A DNA stretch of 9,825 nucleotides from Reyranella sp. (GCA_030679805.1 JAUXST010000589.1:1-9825), one strand, 5' to 3'; counted from the first letter of the stretch, positions 1-7,653 are shown. Notes: a model not told the origin generated them from the letters alone. Numbers and translations: made by a program.

Positions 1-1
1 G

Positions 2-2845
2 GCCTTCGCGCCGTCGGCCGGCGACAGCGCGCCGCTGCCGGTGCATGACGTCCGCGTCGACGGCGGCACGCTCTCCTTCAGCGATGCCAGGACGGGCCTG
101 TCAGTCCACGCCGGCCGGCTGGACTTTTCCGCCTCGGCGACGTCGATGACGGGCCCCGTTGCCATGACGGGCAGCGGTACCGTCGACGACGCGCCGCTCA
201 GCTTCCAGGTCTCCCTCGGGGCCAAGGGTCCGACCGGCTACGATATCGATGTCTCGCTGGACGCGGCCGGCGGCAGGCTCGCCTACAAGGGCAGCTTGAG
301 CGAACTCGGGCCCGACGCGCGGCTTTCCGGCACGGCATCGGCATCGGCGGAGAACCTGGTCCGGTTCGTCAAGACACTGGCCAAGATCACGGGGCAGCCG
401 AAGCCCCATGTGCCGCCGCTGCTGGCCGGCAAGTTCCGCTTCGAGGGGCCGGTGGCGCTGTCGCGGACGGAACTGAGCGCCAAGGACTTCACCCTCGTGC
501 TGGGGGACGACAAGGTCTCGGGGTCATTGACGGCAAAGGTCGGGCCGGTGCTTTCCATCGATGGCCGCGTGACGGCGGCGCGGCTCGATCTCGACCGCTG
601 GCTGCAGGCGATCGTGCTGCCGCCCGAGATCGAGGCCGAGAAGAAGAAGCCGGTGCAACCGGCGCCGGCGGCGCCGACAGGATCCGCGACGGCGGTCCCG
701 CCCCCGCCCCCGACCATGCCACCGCCCACGCCGCCAACCCCCTCGCCCGCCACCGCAAGCTGGCTGTCGACGCTCAACGCCAAGCTCGCGCTGGAGGTGG
801 GCGAGCTGATCTACAACAAGCAATCCGTGCGCAACATCGCGGTCGAAATCGAAGCGCGCAACGGCCTGGTCGCCGTGCCGAAATTCGGCGCCAGCCTGCC
901 CGGCGACCACGTCGTGAAGGCGGCGTCGACCCTGTCCGACGGCTCGCCGCGTCCGCGCGTGTCGGGCGACTTCAGCCTGGAGGGGCCGAAGCTGCGCGAG
1001 ACGCTGGCATGGCTGCAGATCGACACCTCGGCGATCCCGGCGGACAAGTTCACGCGCGTCAGCATGCGCGGCCGGATGGGCTCGCGCGACGGCGACGTGC
1101 AGGTCGAGGGCACGAGCTTCGAGCTCGACGACCTCAAGGGGCGGGCCGGCATCACCGTCGCCTTCACCATCCCGCTGTCGGTCGAGCTGGCGCTCGACCT
1201 GGGCACCGTCGAACTCGAGTCGTTCATCCTGCCATCGGGGCAATCCGCCTCGAAGACCTCGCCCGCCGGCGCCGTCGTGCCCCTCCTCGCCCTGCTCGGC
1301 CCGTCGCTCGGCCTGAAACTCAAGGTCGCCCGGATCAACTACCGCGGCGAGGTGGTGTCCGGCGTCGATCTCGATGTCGCGCGGCAGGCCGGCACGCTCA
1401 GGCTGAACGACCTCAAGGTGGCGAGCCTGGCCGGCGCGCGGCTCGAGGTGCGCGGCGCGGTGGCCGACTACTGGACGCCGCTGCCGAACGCGAACGTCAT
1501 CTTCAAGTTCGACGCCCCCGACATCGACCGTGTCCTGAAGCTGGCCGACGCGCCGCCGACGGGCTTCGGTGCCGTTTCCGCGAGCGGCGACGCGGGCGGC
1601 AACTGGGAGAACCTCGCCATCCGGCACGGCGCGGTGAGCGCCATCGGCTCGATCGTGCAGGCGAGCGGCACCCTGGCCCTGCTCGGCGTCGTCGAGGGCA
1701 GGATCACGTCGATGTCCTACCAGGGCAGCGTCGTGGTCGACGGACAGCCGATGGTCGTCGCGATCTCCGCCACCAACCTCGCCGACCGGCCCAACATCAC
1801 GGCGAACGTCAAGGCGGACACGCTCGACTTCGACAAGTTCTTCCACGGCCGCGCAGCACCTCGGCCCACCGCGCGCGGCCGGACGGCCGCATCGAACGAG
1901 ATCGACACGGCATCGTTCCGCAGCTTCGACGGCACTTTCACGCTGACGACGGGGGCGCTCGCTGCCGGGGGCGGGGCGCCGGCCCGGCTCGGCAACGCGG
2001 ATGTCGCCGCCACGCTGAAGGACGGCAGGCTCACGATCACGCACCTCAAGGGTGGCCTCTATGGCGGCTCGATCAGCCTGGCGGGCGTCGTCGACGCCAC
2101 GCAGCCCGCGCTCTCCATCGACCTGAAGGGCGACGCCAACGGCCTTCGCATCGGCCAGATGATGCGCGAGAGCTCCGGCACCAACGAAGTCGGCAGCCTG
2201 ATCAAGATCACGCTCGACGGCATCCTGAACGCCAACGGCATCGCGTTGCGCGGGTCGGGCACGACCGCCGGGCAGCTCAAATCCTCGCTGGCGGGCGGCG
2301 CGCGGCTGAGCGGCCATGTCTATCCCCGGGCCGACCGCTTCCTGCAGATCATCGGCGCGGCCGCGACGGGCGTGACCGGCGGCGCCATCGACTTCACCCT
2401 GGGCAATATCGCCAGCCTGTTCGGCGAGAAGGGCGGCATCGGCATCGGCAACCTGCTGAACGCGATCTCGCTGGTGCTGAACCGCTTCGTGAACCACGAC
2501 AATCCGATCTCCGGGGAGGTCGAGATCACCCAGGGCGTCCTGACCGGCAAGCACCTGCAACTCCAGGGAAGCGGCGCCACCGCCGGCATCTCCACGCGCA
2601 CCTCGCTCGAGAACGCGACGACCGACACGACGATCGACTTCTTCCTCGCCGAGGAGCCGTCGCTGCCCTACCTGATCATGACGGCGCGCGGTCCACTGGC
2701 CGGGCCGTCCTTCTCCGCAACCCGCGGCGGCGCCTCGGATCCGCCGGGCATGACCAACATCCTGAAGCAGGTCGAGAAGGTGCCGTCGATGCTGCCCAGC
2801 ATTCCCATGCCCAGTTTCCACATCCCCAATCCGTTCGGCCGCTGA
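2..2845 (+). CDS. AsmA-family envelope protein, 5' end cut by window edge
   Basis: The reading frame is open to the left edge and the first GTG at 41 is probably internal, so the gene starts outside the window; 947 residues are visible. The product is rich in alternating short beta-strand segments with frequent Gly, Ser, Thr and Asp, typical of the AsmA/TamB-like lipid-transport superfamily. These proteins are anchored in the inner membrane and extend into the periplasm, where family members influence outer-membrane lipid or protein assembly. The C-terminal third (about nt 2160-2760) has the conserved AsmA C-terminal pattern: a segment with LKSSLAGGARLSG, then an amphipathic stretch, then NPISGEVEITQGVLTGK. 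A proline-rich linker divides the chain near nt 641-760. The N-terminal membrane anchor is not visible. The stop is 16 bases from the stop of the convergent lipoprotein gene. The family call is confident; the specific substrate cannot be told. Confidence 0.88.
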   Translation, partial: AFAPSAGDSAPLPVHDVRVDGGTLSFSDARTGLSVHAGRLDFSASATSMTGPVAMTGSGTVDDAPLSFQVSLGAKGPTGYDIDVSLDAAGGRLAYKGSLSELGPDARLSGTASASAENLVRFVKTLAKITGQPKPHVPPLLAGKFRFEGPVALSRTELSAKDFTLVLGDDKVSGSLTAKVGPVLSIDGRVTAARLDLDRWLQAIVLPPEIEAEKKKPVQPAPAAPTGSATAVPPPPPTMPPPTPPTPSPATASWLSTLNAKLALEVGELIYNKQSVRNIAVEIEARNGLVAVPKFGASLPGDHVVKAASTLSDGSPRPRVSGDFSLEGPKLRETLAWLQIDTSAIPADKFTRVSMRGRMGSRDGDVQVEGTSFELDDLKGRAGITVAFTIPLSVELALDLGTVELESFILPSGQSASKTSPAGAVVPLLALLGPSLGLKLKVARINYRGEVVSGVDLDVARQAGTLRLNDLKVASLAGARLEVRGAVADYWTPLPNANVIFKFDAPDIDRVLKLADAPPTGFGAVSASGDAGGNWENLAIRHGAVSAIGSIVQASGTLALLGVVEGRITSMSYQGSVVVDGQPMVVAISATNLADRPNITANVKADTLDFDKFFHGRAAPRPTARGRTAASNEIDTASFRSFDGTFTLTTGALAAGGGAPARLGNADVAATLKDGRLTITHLKGGLYGGSISLAGVVDATQPALSIDLKGDANGLRIGQMMRESSGTNEVGSLIKITLDGILNANGIALRGSGTTAGQLKSSLAGGARLSGHVYPRADRFLQIIGAAATGVTGGAIDFTLGNIASLFGEKGGIGIGNLLNAISLVLNRFVNHDNPISGEVEITQGVLTGKHLQLQGSGATAGISTRTSLENATTDTTIDFFLAEEPSLPYLIMTARGPLAGPSFSATRGGASDPPGMTNILKQVEKVPSMLPSIPMPSFHIPNPFGR

Positions 2846-2850
2846 ATGGA

Positions 2851-2870
2851 CGGGGCCTCTCTCAGCCCCG
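2851..2870. terminator. Possible hairpin between convergent genes
   Basis: CGGGGC and GCCCCG form a perfect 6-base-pair stem around an 8-base loop, 6 bases after the AsmA stop. Its right arm overlaps the last bases of the convergent lipoprotein gene. There is no T run on either side, so it is not a classic intrinsic terminator; it may only slow polymerase or act together with Rho. Confidence 0.3.
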
Positions 2871-2984
2871 GTAATTGTCCCAACCGCCGCGCGACGGCGT
2901 GGCGTAGCGGCCATCCGCGCCGGGGACCGACTTGCAGCCCGAGAGGAGAAGGAGAGCCACGGCCATCAGAACAAACAAACGCAT
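2862..2984 (-). CDS. Tiny lipoprotein, 40 aa
   Basis: This small gene encodes 40 residues. MRLF is followed by a hydrophobic stretch (residues 4-14) and the lipobox LSGC, with the lipidated Cys at residue 17. This is a complete type II signal peptide. The mature peptide would be only 24 residues, polar and Gly/Arg rich, ending GGWDNYRG. Lys follows the Cys rather than Asp, so outer-membrane sorting is expected if the usual +2 rule holds. A strong Shine-Dalgarno GGAGG sits 5 bases before the ATG. It is transcribed towards the AsmA gene and away from the DUF6790 gene. A TATGAT box on the minus strand at 3002-3007 could be its -10, but no good -35 is visible and the leader would be very short. 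Function is unknown; small lipoproteins of this type are often left unannotated. Confidence 0.72.
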   Translation of the reverse strand: MRLFVLMAVALLLLSGCKSVPGADGRYATPSRGGWDNYRG

Positions 2985-2989
2985 CGTTG

Positions 2990-2994
2990 CCTCC
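2990..2994 (-). promoter_or_regulatory. Ribosome binding site of the tiny lipoprotein
   Basis: Perfect GGAGG on the minus strand with a 5-base spacer to the ATG at 2984. It is one of the best Shine-Dalgarno matches in the window and supports the reality of this short gene. Confidence 0.65.
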
Positions 2995-3076
2995 GCTCAT
3001 CATCATAGGGCGCCGCGTCAGGGCCTCCTTGACCCAGCGCAAACCGCGGTGGGGCCGGGCGGGCTAAAGGGCGAGA

Positions 3077-3601
3077 ATGGCTGATCTCATCAAGACCGCG
3101 CTCACTCTCGTCCTCGCCAATTTCCCGCTGAGCTGCCTGGTGCTGGGCGCCGCGGTCGCCCTGGCGGCGATAGCGCGCGCGCCGCGGCCGGTGCGGCGCG
3201 AGGTCGTGGTCGAGAAGCTGCTGGCCTGGCACGTCTTCTTCGCCATCGGCATCGCCTACCTCTACAACTTCGTCTGCCATGTCTTCTTCGGCCGGTTCAC
3301 GGCGGCCTACATCGGCTGGGCCGACAGTCCCTTCCAGTTCGAGGTCGGCACCGCGAGCCTGGGCTTCGCGCTGGTAGGCTTCCTCGCCGCCTTCCGGAGC
3401 TTCGACCTCCGGCTGGCGGCAGTGCTGGGCAGTGCCGTGTTCCTGCTGGGCGCCGCGGCAGGCCATGTCTATCAGATGGTGACGGCGCACAATTTTGCCC
3501 CGGGCAACGCCGGCTCGATCTTCTACACCGACATCGCCGTGCCGCTGGTCGGGTTCGGGCTGCTCTGGCTGCAACACCGCTGGGGCCGGCCGCAGACCTG
3601 A
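3077..3601 (+). CDS. DUF6790-type integral membrane protein
   Basis: A 174-residue, very hydrophobic protein with about five membrane helices, near residues 7-33, 45-71, 88-107, 112-134 and 150-166. The second and third helices are joined by the loop IGWADSPFQFEVG (79-91). This motif, with the preceding LLAWHVFF and the His residues at 52, 68 and 130, matches my recollection of the family annotated as DUF6790, whose function is not known. The protein should sit in the cytoplasmic membrane. The start is the ATG after a weak GGGCGAG ribosome site. It is divergent from the tiny lipoprotein gene with 92 bases between, so the two may share a regulatory region. It is followed after 105 bases by the flavin-binding protein gene on the same strand, which may or may not be co-transcribed. 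Conserved intramembrane His could bind heme or metal, but that is a guess. Confidence 0.75.
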   Translation: MADLIKTALTLVLANFPLSCLVLGAAVALAAIARAPRPVRREVVVEKLLAWHVFFAIGIAYLYNFVCHVFFGRFTAAYIGWADSPFQFEVGTASLGFALVGFLAAFRSFDLRLAAVLGSAVFLLGAAAGHVYQMVTAHNFAPGNAGSIFYTDIAVPLVGFGLLWLQHRWGRPQT

Positions 3602-3706
3602 AACGAATGGCCCTTGATGCAGGTCAAGAGCCCGGCGTCGCCATCATGATCAACTTCAGCCATCCGAAGGAAATCGGGGGTGCCGACTTCACCACAGGTG
3701 GTCGCG
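3602..3706 (+). other. Intergenic gap with weak inverted repeat
   Basis: These 105 bases separate the DUF6790 gene from the flavin-binding gene. The only structure noticed is CTTGA-N6-TCAAG at 3613-3628, a weak 5-base-pair stem without a T run. No convincing promoter is visible. Confidence 0.3.
3696..3701 (+). promoter_or_regulatory. Ribosome binding site that sets the flavin-binding protein start
   Basis: AGGTGG lies 5 bases before the ATG at 3707. The in-frame GTG at 3680 and the ATG at 3722 lack an equally good site, so 3707 is chosen as the start. Confidence 0.55.
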
Positions 3707-4156
3707 ATGTTGATCGAAAGCATGACCCGCCAAGCGAGCATCGAGCTGCTGAAACGCGCGCGTGTGGCCCGGTTGGGCTACATCCACGACGGCCAGCCCT
3801 ACATCGTGCCGATGTTGTTCGCCTACGACGTCGACTATCTCTACAGATTTTCCACTGAGGGCCAGAAGATCGACTGGATGCGCGCCAACCCGCGGGTCTG
3901 CGGCGAAGTCGACGATCTGGTCACGACGGAGCAATGGGAGACCGTCATCGTTCTCGGGCGATATGAGGAACTTCCGCATACGGAAGAATACGAAGCGGCG
4001 CGTGCCCACGCCCACGCCCTGATCCAGAAGCGCCCGGCCTGGTGGGAGCCCGGCTACGTGAAGACCATCGTGGAAGGCAAGGAGCGTCCGCTGACCATCC
4101 TGTATTTTCGCATCCGCATCGCCGAGATCAGCGGTCGCCGGGGAACCCCGGACTGA
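3707..4156 (+). CDS. Pyridoxamine 5'-phosphate oxidase-like FMN-binding protein
   Basis: A 149-residue single-domain protein of the PNPOx-like split-barrel flavin-binding fold, close to the group that includes NimA-type nitroreductase-like proteins. Diagnostic pattern: an N-terminal helix with LLKRARVARLGYI (14-26), DGQPYIVPMLFAYD (28-41), a strand with LYRFSTEGQKIDWMRANPRVCGEVDD (45-70), where the Ser/Thr, Gly and Lys typically contact FMN phosphate, then WETVIVLGRYEEL (77-89). The C-terminal strand is PLTILYFRIRIAEISGR. Such proteins bind FMN or a related flavin, or heme in a few cases, in the cytoplasm; substrates are mostly unknown and this one is too short to be true PdxH. An in-frame GTG at 3680 would add 9 residues but has a poor ribosome site. 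The 3' end overlaps the convergent nadC by 29 bases. Confidence 0.85.
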   Translation: MLIESMTRQASIELLKRARVARLGYIHDGQPYIVPMLFAYDVDYLYRFSTEGQKIDWMRANPRVCGEVDDLVTTEQWETVIVLGRYEELPHTEEYEAARAHAHALIQKRPAWWEPGYVKTIVEGKERPLTILYFRIRIAEISGRRGTPD

Positions 4157-5057
4157 ATTCCCGGTCCGCCGGTTGCCGCGTGGAACAAGCCCGATCGGCC
4201 CGGCCGAGCGGTTGCCAGTCCAAACCGATGTCGAGCACTGACGCGCTGTGCGTCAGCCAGCCCGCCGAAATGAGATCGACGCCGCTTGCGGCGATGGCGC
4301 CCGCGGTGGCGGGCGTGATGCGGCCCGACGCTTCGGCAATGGCGCGGCCGGCGATACGGCGCACCGCCTCGGCCAGCATCTCGGGGCCCATGTTGTCGAG
4401 CAGCACGGCATCGACGCGCTCGGAAAGCGCCTCGTCGAGCTGATCGAGCGAATCGACCTCGACCTCGATCTTGACGAGATGGCCGACGCCCGCGCGCGCG
4501 GCACGGATCGAAGCCGCCACGCCGCCGGCCGCGGCGACGTGGTTGTCCTTGATCAGCACGGCATCGTCGAGGCCAAAGCGGTGATTGACGCCGCCGCCCG
4601 CGCGCACTGCGTATTTCTGCAGGGACCGCAGGCCGGGCATGGTCTTGCGTGTACAGCAGATGCGCGCCTTGTGGCCCTGCACCGCGGCCACCAGCGTGGC
4701 CGTCGCGGTGGCAACGCCGCTGAGATGACCCAGGAAGTTGAGCGCCACGCGCTCGGCCGTCAGCATGCCGCGCGTCGGGCCGGCGATGACGGCGATGCGG
4801 TCGCCCGGCGCCACGCGCGTGCCGTCGGGCCGTTCGACCGCGATCTCGATGGCGGGATCGACCAGGCGGAAGGCGAGCGATGCCGCGTCGAGGCCGGCCA
4901 CGACGCCTGTTTGGCGCGCGACCAGCGCCGTCTCGGCACGGGCACCTGACGGCACGATGGCATCAGTGGTGAGATCGCCGGCGCGGCCGAGGTCTTCCAG
5001 CAGGGCGGCGCGGACCGGCGCCTCGATCATGAGGAGGGGCAGCGAGGAAAGCGTCAT
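4128..5057 (-). CDS. nadC: Quinolinate phosphoribosyltransferase (nicotinate-nucleotide pyrophosphorylase, carboxylating)
   Basis: NadC converts quinolinate and phosphoribosyl pyrophosphate into nicotinate mononucleotide with release of CO2 and pyrophosphate, the last step of the de novo branch. The 309-residue protein shows LLEDLGRAGDLTTDAI (20-34), TAERVALNFLGHLSG (100-114), CTRKTMPGLRSLQKYAV (135-151), GGVNHRFGLDDAVLIKDNH (155-173), KIEVEVDSL (196-204), LLDNM (219-223), and GVDLISAGWLTHSASVLDIGLDW (259-281). The Arg, Lys and His residues of these blocks form the quinolinate and PRPP site. Family members normally end soon after LDIGLDW; here about 28 extra residues follow, running into the convergent neighbour. 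The ATG lies 3 bases after the nadB stop, so translation is probably coupled; GGGAG inside the end of nadB can serve as its ribosome site. Confidence 0.97.
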   Translation of the reverse strand: MTLSSLPLLMIEAPVRAALLEDLGRAGDLTTDAIVPSGARAETALVARQTGVVAGLDAASLAFRLVDPAIEIAVERPDGTRVAPGDRIAVIAGPTRGMLTAERVALNFLGHLSGVATATATLVAAVQGHKARICCTRKTMPGLRSLQKYAVRAGGGVNHRFGLDDAVLIKDNHVAAAGGVAASIRAARAGVGHLVKIEVEVDSLDQLDEALSERVDAVLLDNMGPEMLAEAVRRIAGRAIAEASGRITPATAGAIAASGVDLISAGWLTHSASVLDIGLDWQPLGRADRACSTRQPADREFSPGFPGDR

Positions 5058-5060
5058 GGC

Positions 5061-6638
5061 TCAGACTCCCGAAGCAAGGGATTGCGGCGAAGCGGGCGCG
5101 GATGAAGGGACGAGGGGAACGGCGCGACAAACGATCCGTGTCCCGGTGTCATGGACGCGCTGCACCAGGCGCCGCGTCCAGGCAGGCGACGCATGCGGGA
5201 AGTCGCGGCGCCAATGGCCGCCGCGGCTCTCCTCGCGGGCGAGCGCGCCCGTGGCGATCAGGAGTGCAACCAGGGCGGGATCGGCCGAGGGTCCACCCCG
5301 GAACGCCAGCGGCTCCAGCCTCGCGATCGCGGCCTCGAGGCCCTGGCGCTCGCGCACCATGCCCAGCGTCTCGCCGACGAGAGCGCGCAATCCGCCGGCA
5401 TCGGGCGCGGCCGGCAGAGCGACCGGACGCGGCGCGGGCAGCGCGGCTGCCTCGGTGCCCGCGACGCTGCCGGCGACGAAGCCCGCCGTGACCACCGCCT
5501 CCAGGAGCGAATTGCTGGCCAGGCGATTGGCGCCGTGCAGGCCGGTCGCCGCCGCCTCGCCGCAGGCCCACAGGCCCTCGACCGTGCTGCGACCCTCGGC
5601 GTCCACGGCGATGCCGCCCATGTGGTAGTGCGCCGCCGGCCGCACCGGGATCGGCTGACGCGCGGGATCGATGCCGGCGGCACGGCAGCGCGCGGCGATG
5701 CCGGGAAAGCGCCGGGCGAAGTCGGCGCCGAGCGCCGGTCGGGCATCCAGGAAGACGCGATGTCCGCCTGCGATATGGGCGGCGACGGCGCGGGAGACGA
5801 TGTCGCGCGGCTCGAGTTCGGCGCGCCCCCGCCCTTTCATGAACCGCTCGCCTGCTTCATCGACCAGCACCGCCCCCGCGCCGCGCACCGCTTCGCTCAC
5901 CAGCGGCATGGGATCGAGCCCTGTATCGAGCGCGGTCGGATGGAACTGCACGAACTCCATGTCGACGAGCGCGGCGCCGGCACGGGCGGCGAGTGCGATG
6001 CCCTGGCCGATAGCTGCAAGCGGATTGGTGGTGTGGGCGTAAAGCCCGCCCAACCCACCGGCGGCGAGGATGACCCGGCGGCTCGGCAACAGGCAGGCGC
6101 TCCAGGGCCCCGCCGCCAGGATGCCTGTAATGCCGCGGTCGTCGACCAGCAGGCGGCGCGCCTCCAGCCCCTCGATGACCGTGATCGAGGGCGTGGCGCG
6201 CACTGCGGCAACCAGAGCCCGCATGATCGCCGCCCCCGTGCCGTCACCCGCGACATGGACGATGCGACGGCGGCCGTGCGCCGCTTCGAGGCCGAGCGTC
6301 AGCCTGCCGCCGGCGTCGCGGTCGAAGGCGACGCCCAGGCGCTCAAGCTCGACGATGGCGGCCGGCGCCGCTGTCGCGATGCGACTAGCCACCACGGCAT
6401 CGCTGAGGCCATCGCCCGCGGCTAACGTATCGGCGGCATGCAGCGCGGGCCGATCGTCCTCGCCCACGGCGGCAGCGATGCCGCCCTGTGCCCAGGTCGA
6501 GGCGGCGCCCTCGCTGAGCGGCGTCCGGGCGAGCAGGAGCACGGGCTGCGGGGCTAGCCGCAACGCCGTCATCAGCCCGGCGATACCGCCGCCGATTATA
6601 ACGGGCGTACCCGCCAGGTCGGACCGGATGGTTTCCAT
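5061..6638 (-). CDS. nadB: L-aspartate oxidase
   Basis: NadB is a cytoplasmic FAD enzyme that oxidises L-aspartate to iminoaspartate, which NadA condenses with dihydroxyacetone phosphate. The 525-residue product has the Rossmann motif GGGIAG (16-21), STWAQGGIAAA (47-57) and a substrate-lid region with the Glu of LGLEAAHGRRRIVH at 118. Catalytic residues match those known in E. coli NadB: His233 in FHPTALD (E. coli His244), Arg278 in LEPRDIVSR (Arg290), His337 in AHYHMGG (His351) and Arg372 in GANRLASNSL (Arg386). The C-terminal helical domain carries the usual SRGGHWRRDFPH (471-482). The ATG at 6638 was chosen because it gives METIRSDLAGTPVIIGGGIAG, a normal N-terminus, and follows GGGGAGG. 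The frame continues open upstream to 6851, but that stretch lies inside nadA and does not resemble NadB. Confidence 0.97.
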   Translation of the reverse strand: METIRSDLAGTPVIIGGGIAGLMTALRLAPQPVLLLARTPLSEGAASTWAQGGIAAAVGEDDRPALHAADTLAAGDGLSDAVVASRIATAAPAAIVELERLGVAFDRDAGGRLTLGLEAAHGRRRIVHVAGDGTGAAIMRALVAAVRATPSITVIEGLEARRLLVDDRGITGILAAGPWSACLLPSRRVILAAGGLGGLYAHTTNPLAAIGQGIALAARAGAALVDMEFVQFHPTALDTGLDPMPLVSEAVRGAGAVLVDEAGERFMKGRGRAELEPRDIVSRAVAAHIAGGHRVFLDARPALGADFARRFPGIAARCRAAGIDPARQPIPVRPAAHYHMGGIAVDAEGRSTVEGLWACGEAAATGLHGANRLASNSLLEAVVTAGFVAGSVAGTEAAALPAPRPVALPAAPDAGGLRALVGETLGMVRERQGLEAAIARLEPLAFRGGPSADPALVALLIATGALAREESRGGHWRRDFPHASPAWTRRLVQRVHDTGTRIVCRAVPLVPSSAPASPQSLASGV

Positions 6639-6643
6639 CGCGC

Positions 6644-6650
6644 CCTCCCC
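6644..6650 (-). promoter_or_regulatory. Ribosome binding site deciding the nadB start
   Basis: GGGGAGG on the minus strand overlaps the last base of the nadA TAG and sits 5 bases before the nadB ATG. This supports the 6638 start and suggests translational coupling between nadA and nadB. Confidence 0.7.
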
Positions 6651-7624
6651 TAGCGGACGGCCAGCATGCGCTCGACCGCGCGGCGGGCGGGTGCGGCAAC
6701 GGCGAGATCGATCGTCACCTCGTGCCGCATGGTCTCGAGCGCGCGGCGGATTTTGGGCAAGGTGATGCGCTTCATGTGCGGACAGAGGTTGCAGGGCCGC
6801 ACGAACTCGATCTCGGGGTGCAATGCGGCGATATTGTCGCTCATGGAACATTCCGTCATCAGCACGACGCGGCCCGGCCGTTCACGCTCGACATAGTCGG
6901 CCATCGCCGCGGTGGAGCCCGCGAAGTCGGCCTCGGCCACGACTTCGGGCGGGCATTCGGGATGGGCCAGCACCACCACGCCGGGATGGCCGGCGCGCAC
7001 CTGGCGGACGTCCGACGCGGAGAAGCGCTCGTGGACCTCGCAATGGCCGGCCCAGGTGATGACCTCGACGTCGGTTTCGCGGGCGATGTTCTGCGCCAAG
7101 TATTCGTCGGGCAGCATGATGACCTTGGGCACCCTCAGGCTCTCGACGACTTTCTTCGCATTGCCCGAGGTGCAGCAGATGTCGCTCTCGGCCTTCACCG
7201 CTGCCGAGGTGTTGACGTAGGTGACGATGGGCACGCCGGGCCAGCGCTGGCGGAGCAGCCGCACGTCCTCGGCCGTGATCGATTCGGCCAGCGAGCAGCC
7301 GGCCCTGAGGTCGGGGATCAGCACGGTGCGCGAAGGATTCAGAAGCTTCGCCGTCTCGGCCATGAAATGCACGCCGGCCAGCACGATGACATCGGCATCG
7401 GTCTTCATCGCCTCGCGCGCAAGCGCCAGGCTGTCGCCCACGATGTCGGCCACGCCATGGAAGATCTCGGGCGTCTGGTAGTTGTGGGCCAGGATGACGG
7501 CATTCTTCTCGCGCTTCAGCGCCAGGATGGCGTCGACGTCGGGCGCGAACTCCGACCATTCGGCCGGGAGGATCACCGACTTCACCTTGTCGTAGAGCTG
7601 GGCGGCTTGGACAGAAGCGATCAT
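6650..7624 (-). CDS. nadA: Quinolinate synthase (iron-sulfur enzyme)
   Basis: NadA condenses iminoaspartate, made by NadB, with dihydroxyacetone phosphate to give quinolinate, using a [4Fe-4S] cluster with an open coordination site. The 324 residues show the three-fold pseudo-repeat of the family: VILAHNYQTPEI (43-54) with DIVGDSLALA (60-69), GVHFMAETAKLLNP (84-97), and DLRAGCSLAE (105-114) carrying the first cluster Cys at 110. They continue with VTYVNTSAAVKAESDICCTSGNA (134-156), HPECPPEV (221-228) with Cys224, TECSM (257-261), and PCNLCPHMKRITL (277-289) with Cys278 or Cys281 as the third ligand. Length is typical. It is first in the nadABC operon and directly downstream of the promoter and operators at 7637-7692. 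The ATG at 7624 is preceded by a moderate AGGTG. Confidence 0.97.
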   Translation of the reverse strand: MIASVQAAQLYDKVKSVILPAEWSEFAPDVDAILALKREKNAVILAHNYQTPEIFHGVADIVGDSLALAREAMKTDADVIVLAGVHFMAETAKLLNPSRTVLIPDLRAGCSLAESITAEDVRLLRQRWPGVPIVTYVNTSAAVKAESDICCTSGNAKKVVESLRVPKVIMLPDEYLAQNIARETDVEVITWAGHCEVHERFSASDVRQVRAGHPGVVVLAHPECPPEVVAEADFAGSTAAMADYVERERPGRVVLMTECSMSDNIAALHPEIEFVRPCNLCPHMKRITLPKIRRALETMRHEVTIDLAVAAPARRAVERMLAVR

Positions 7625-7636
7625 GAGGCACCTATT

Positions 7637-7653
7637 ATGCTCACCATGAGCAT
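7637..7653. promoter_or_regulatory. Operator 1, probable NadQ site in the nadA leader
   Basis: ATGCTCACCATGAGCAT is a perfect inverted repeat (ATGCTCA / TGAGCAT, 3-base centre) and also fits ATGCT-N7-AGCAT. It lies 12 bases before the nadA start codon, just downstream of the expected transcription start, where a bound repressor would block initiation or clearance. Assignment to the adjacent NadQ-like regulator is inferred from position and from the shared palindrome with operator 2. Confidence 0.72.

Noticed and set aside
1009..2874. 621-codon plus-strand frame inside the AsmA gene
   Set aside because: Same third-position GC artefact; Arg- and Pro-rich nonsense composition with no motif, shifted against the real frame.
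524..2914. Very long open frame (796 codons) on the minus strand opposite the AsmA gene
   Set aside because: It is a high-GC shadow frame: Arg, Ala, Gly and Asp dominate, there is no recognisable domain, and it overlaps a well-supported AsmA frame along its whole length.
2668..3042. 124-codon minus-strand frame covering the tiny lipoprotein
   Set aside because: It is in a different frame, overlaps the AsmA 3' end, and lacks a signal peptide or domain. The lipoprotein frame has the ribosome site and lipobox.
3029..3068. Plus-strand promoter for the DUF6790 gene using TTGACC at 3029-3034
   Set aside because: No acceptable -10 occurs 16-18 bases downstream; the sequence there is GC-rich. The TTGACC match alone is not enough.
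3680..3706. Earlier GTG start for the flavin-binding protein
   Set aside because: No good ribosome site precedes it and the added nine residues fall outside the family domain; the ATG at 3707 has AGGTGG at proper spacing.
6639..6851. N-terminal extension of nadB by 71 residues
   Set aside because: The extension lies within nadA, is Arg-rich and unlike any NadB. The ATG at 6638 has a strong ribosome site and gives the normal Rossmann N-terminus.
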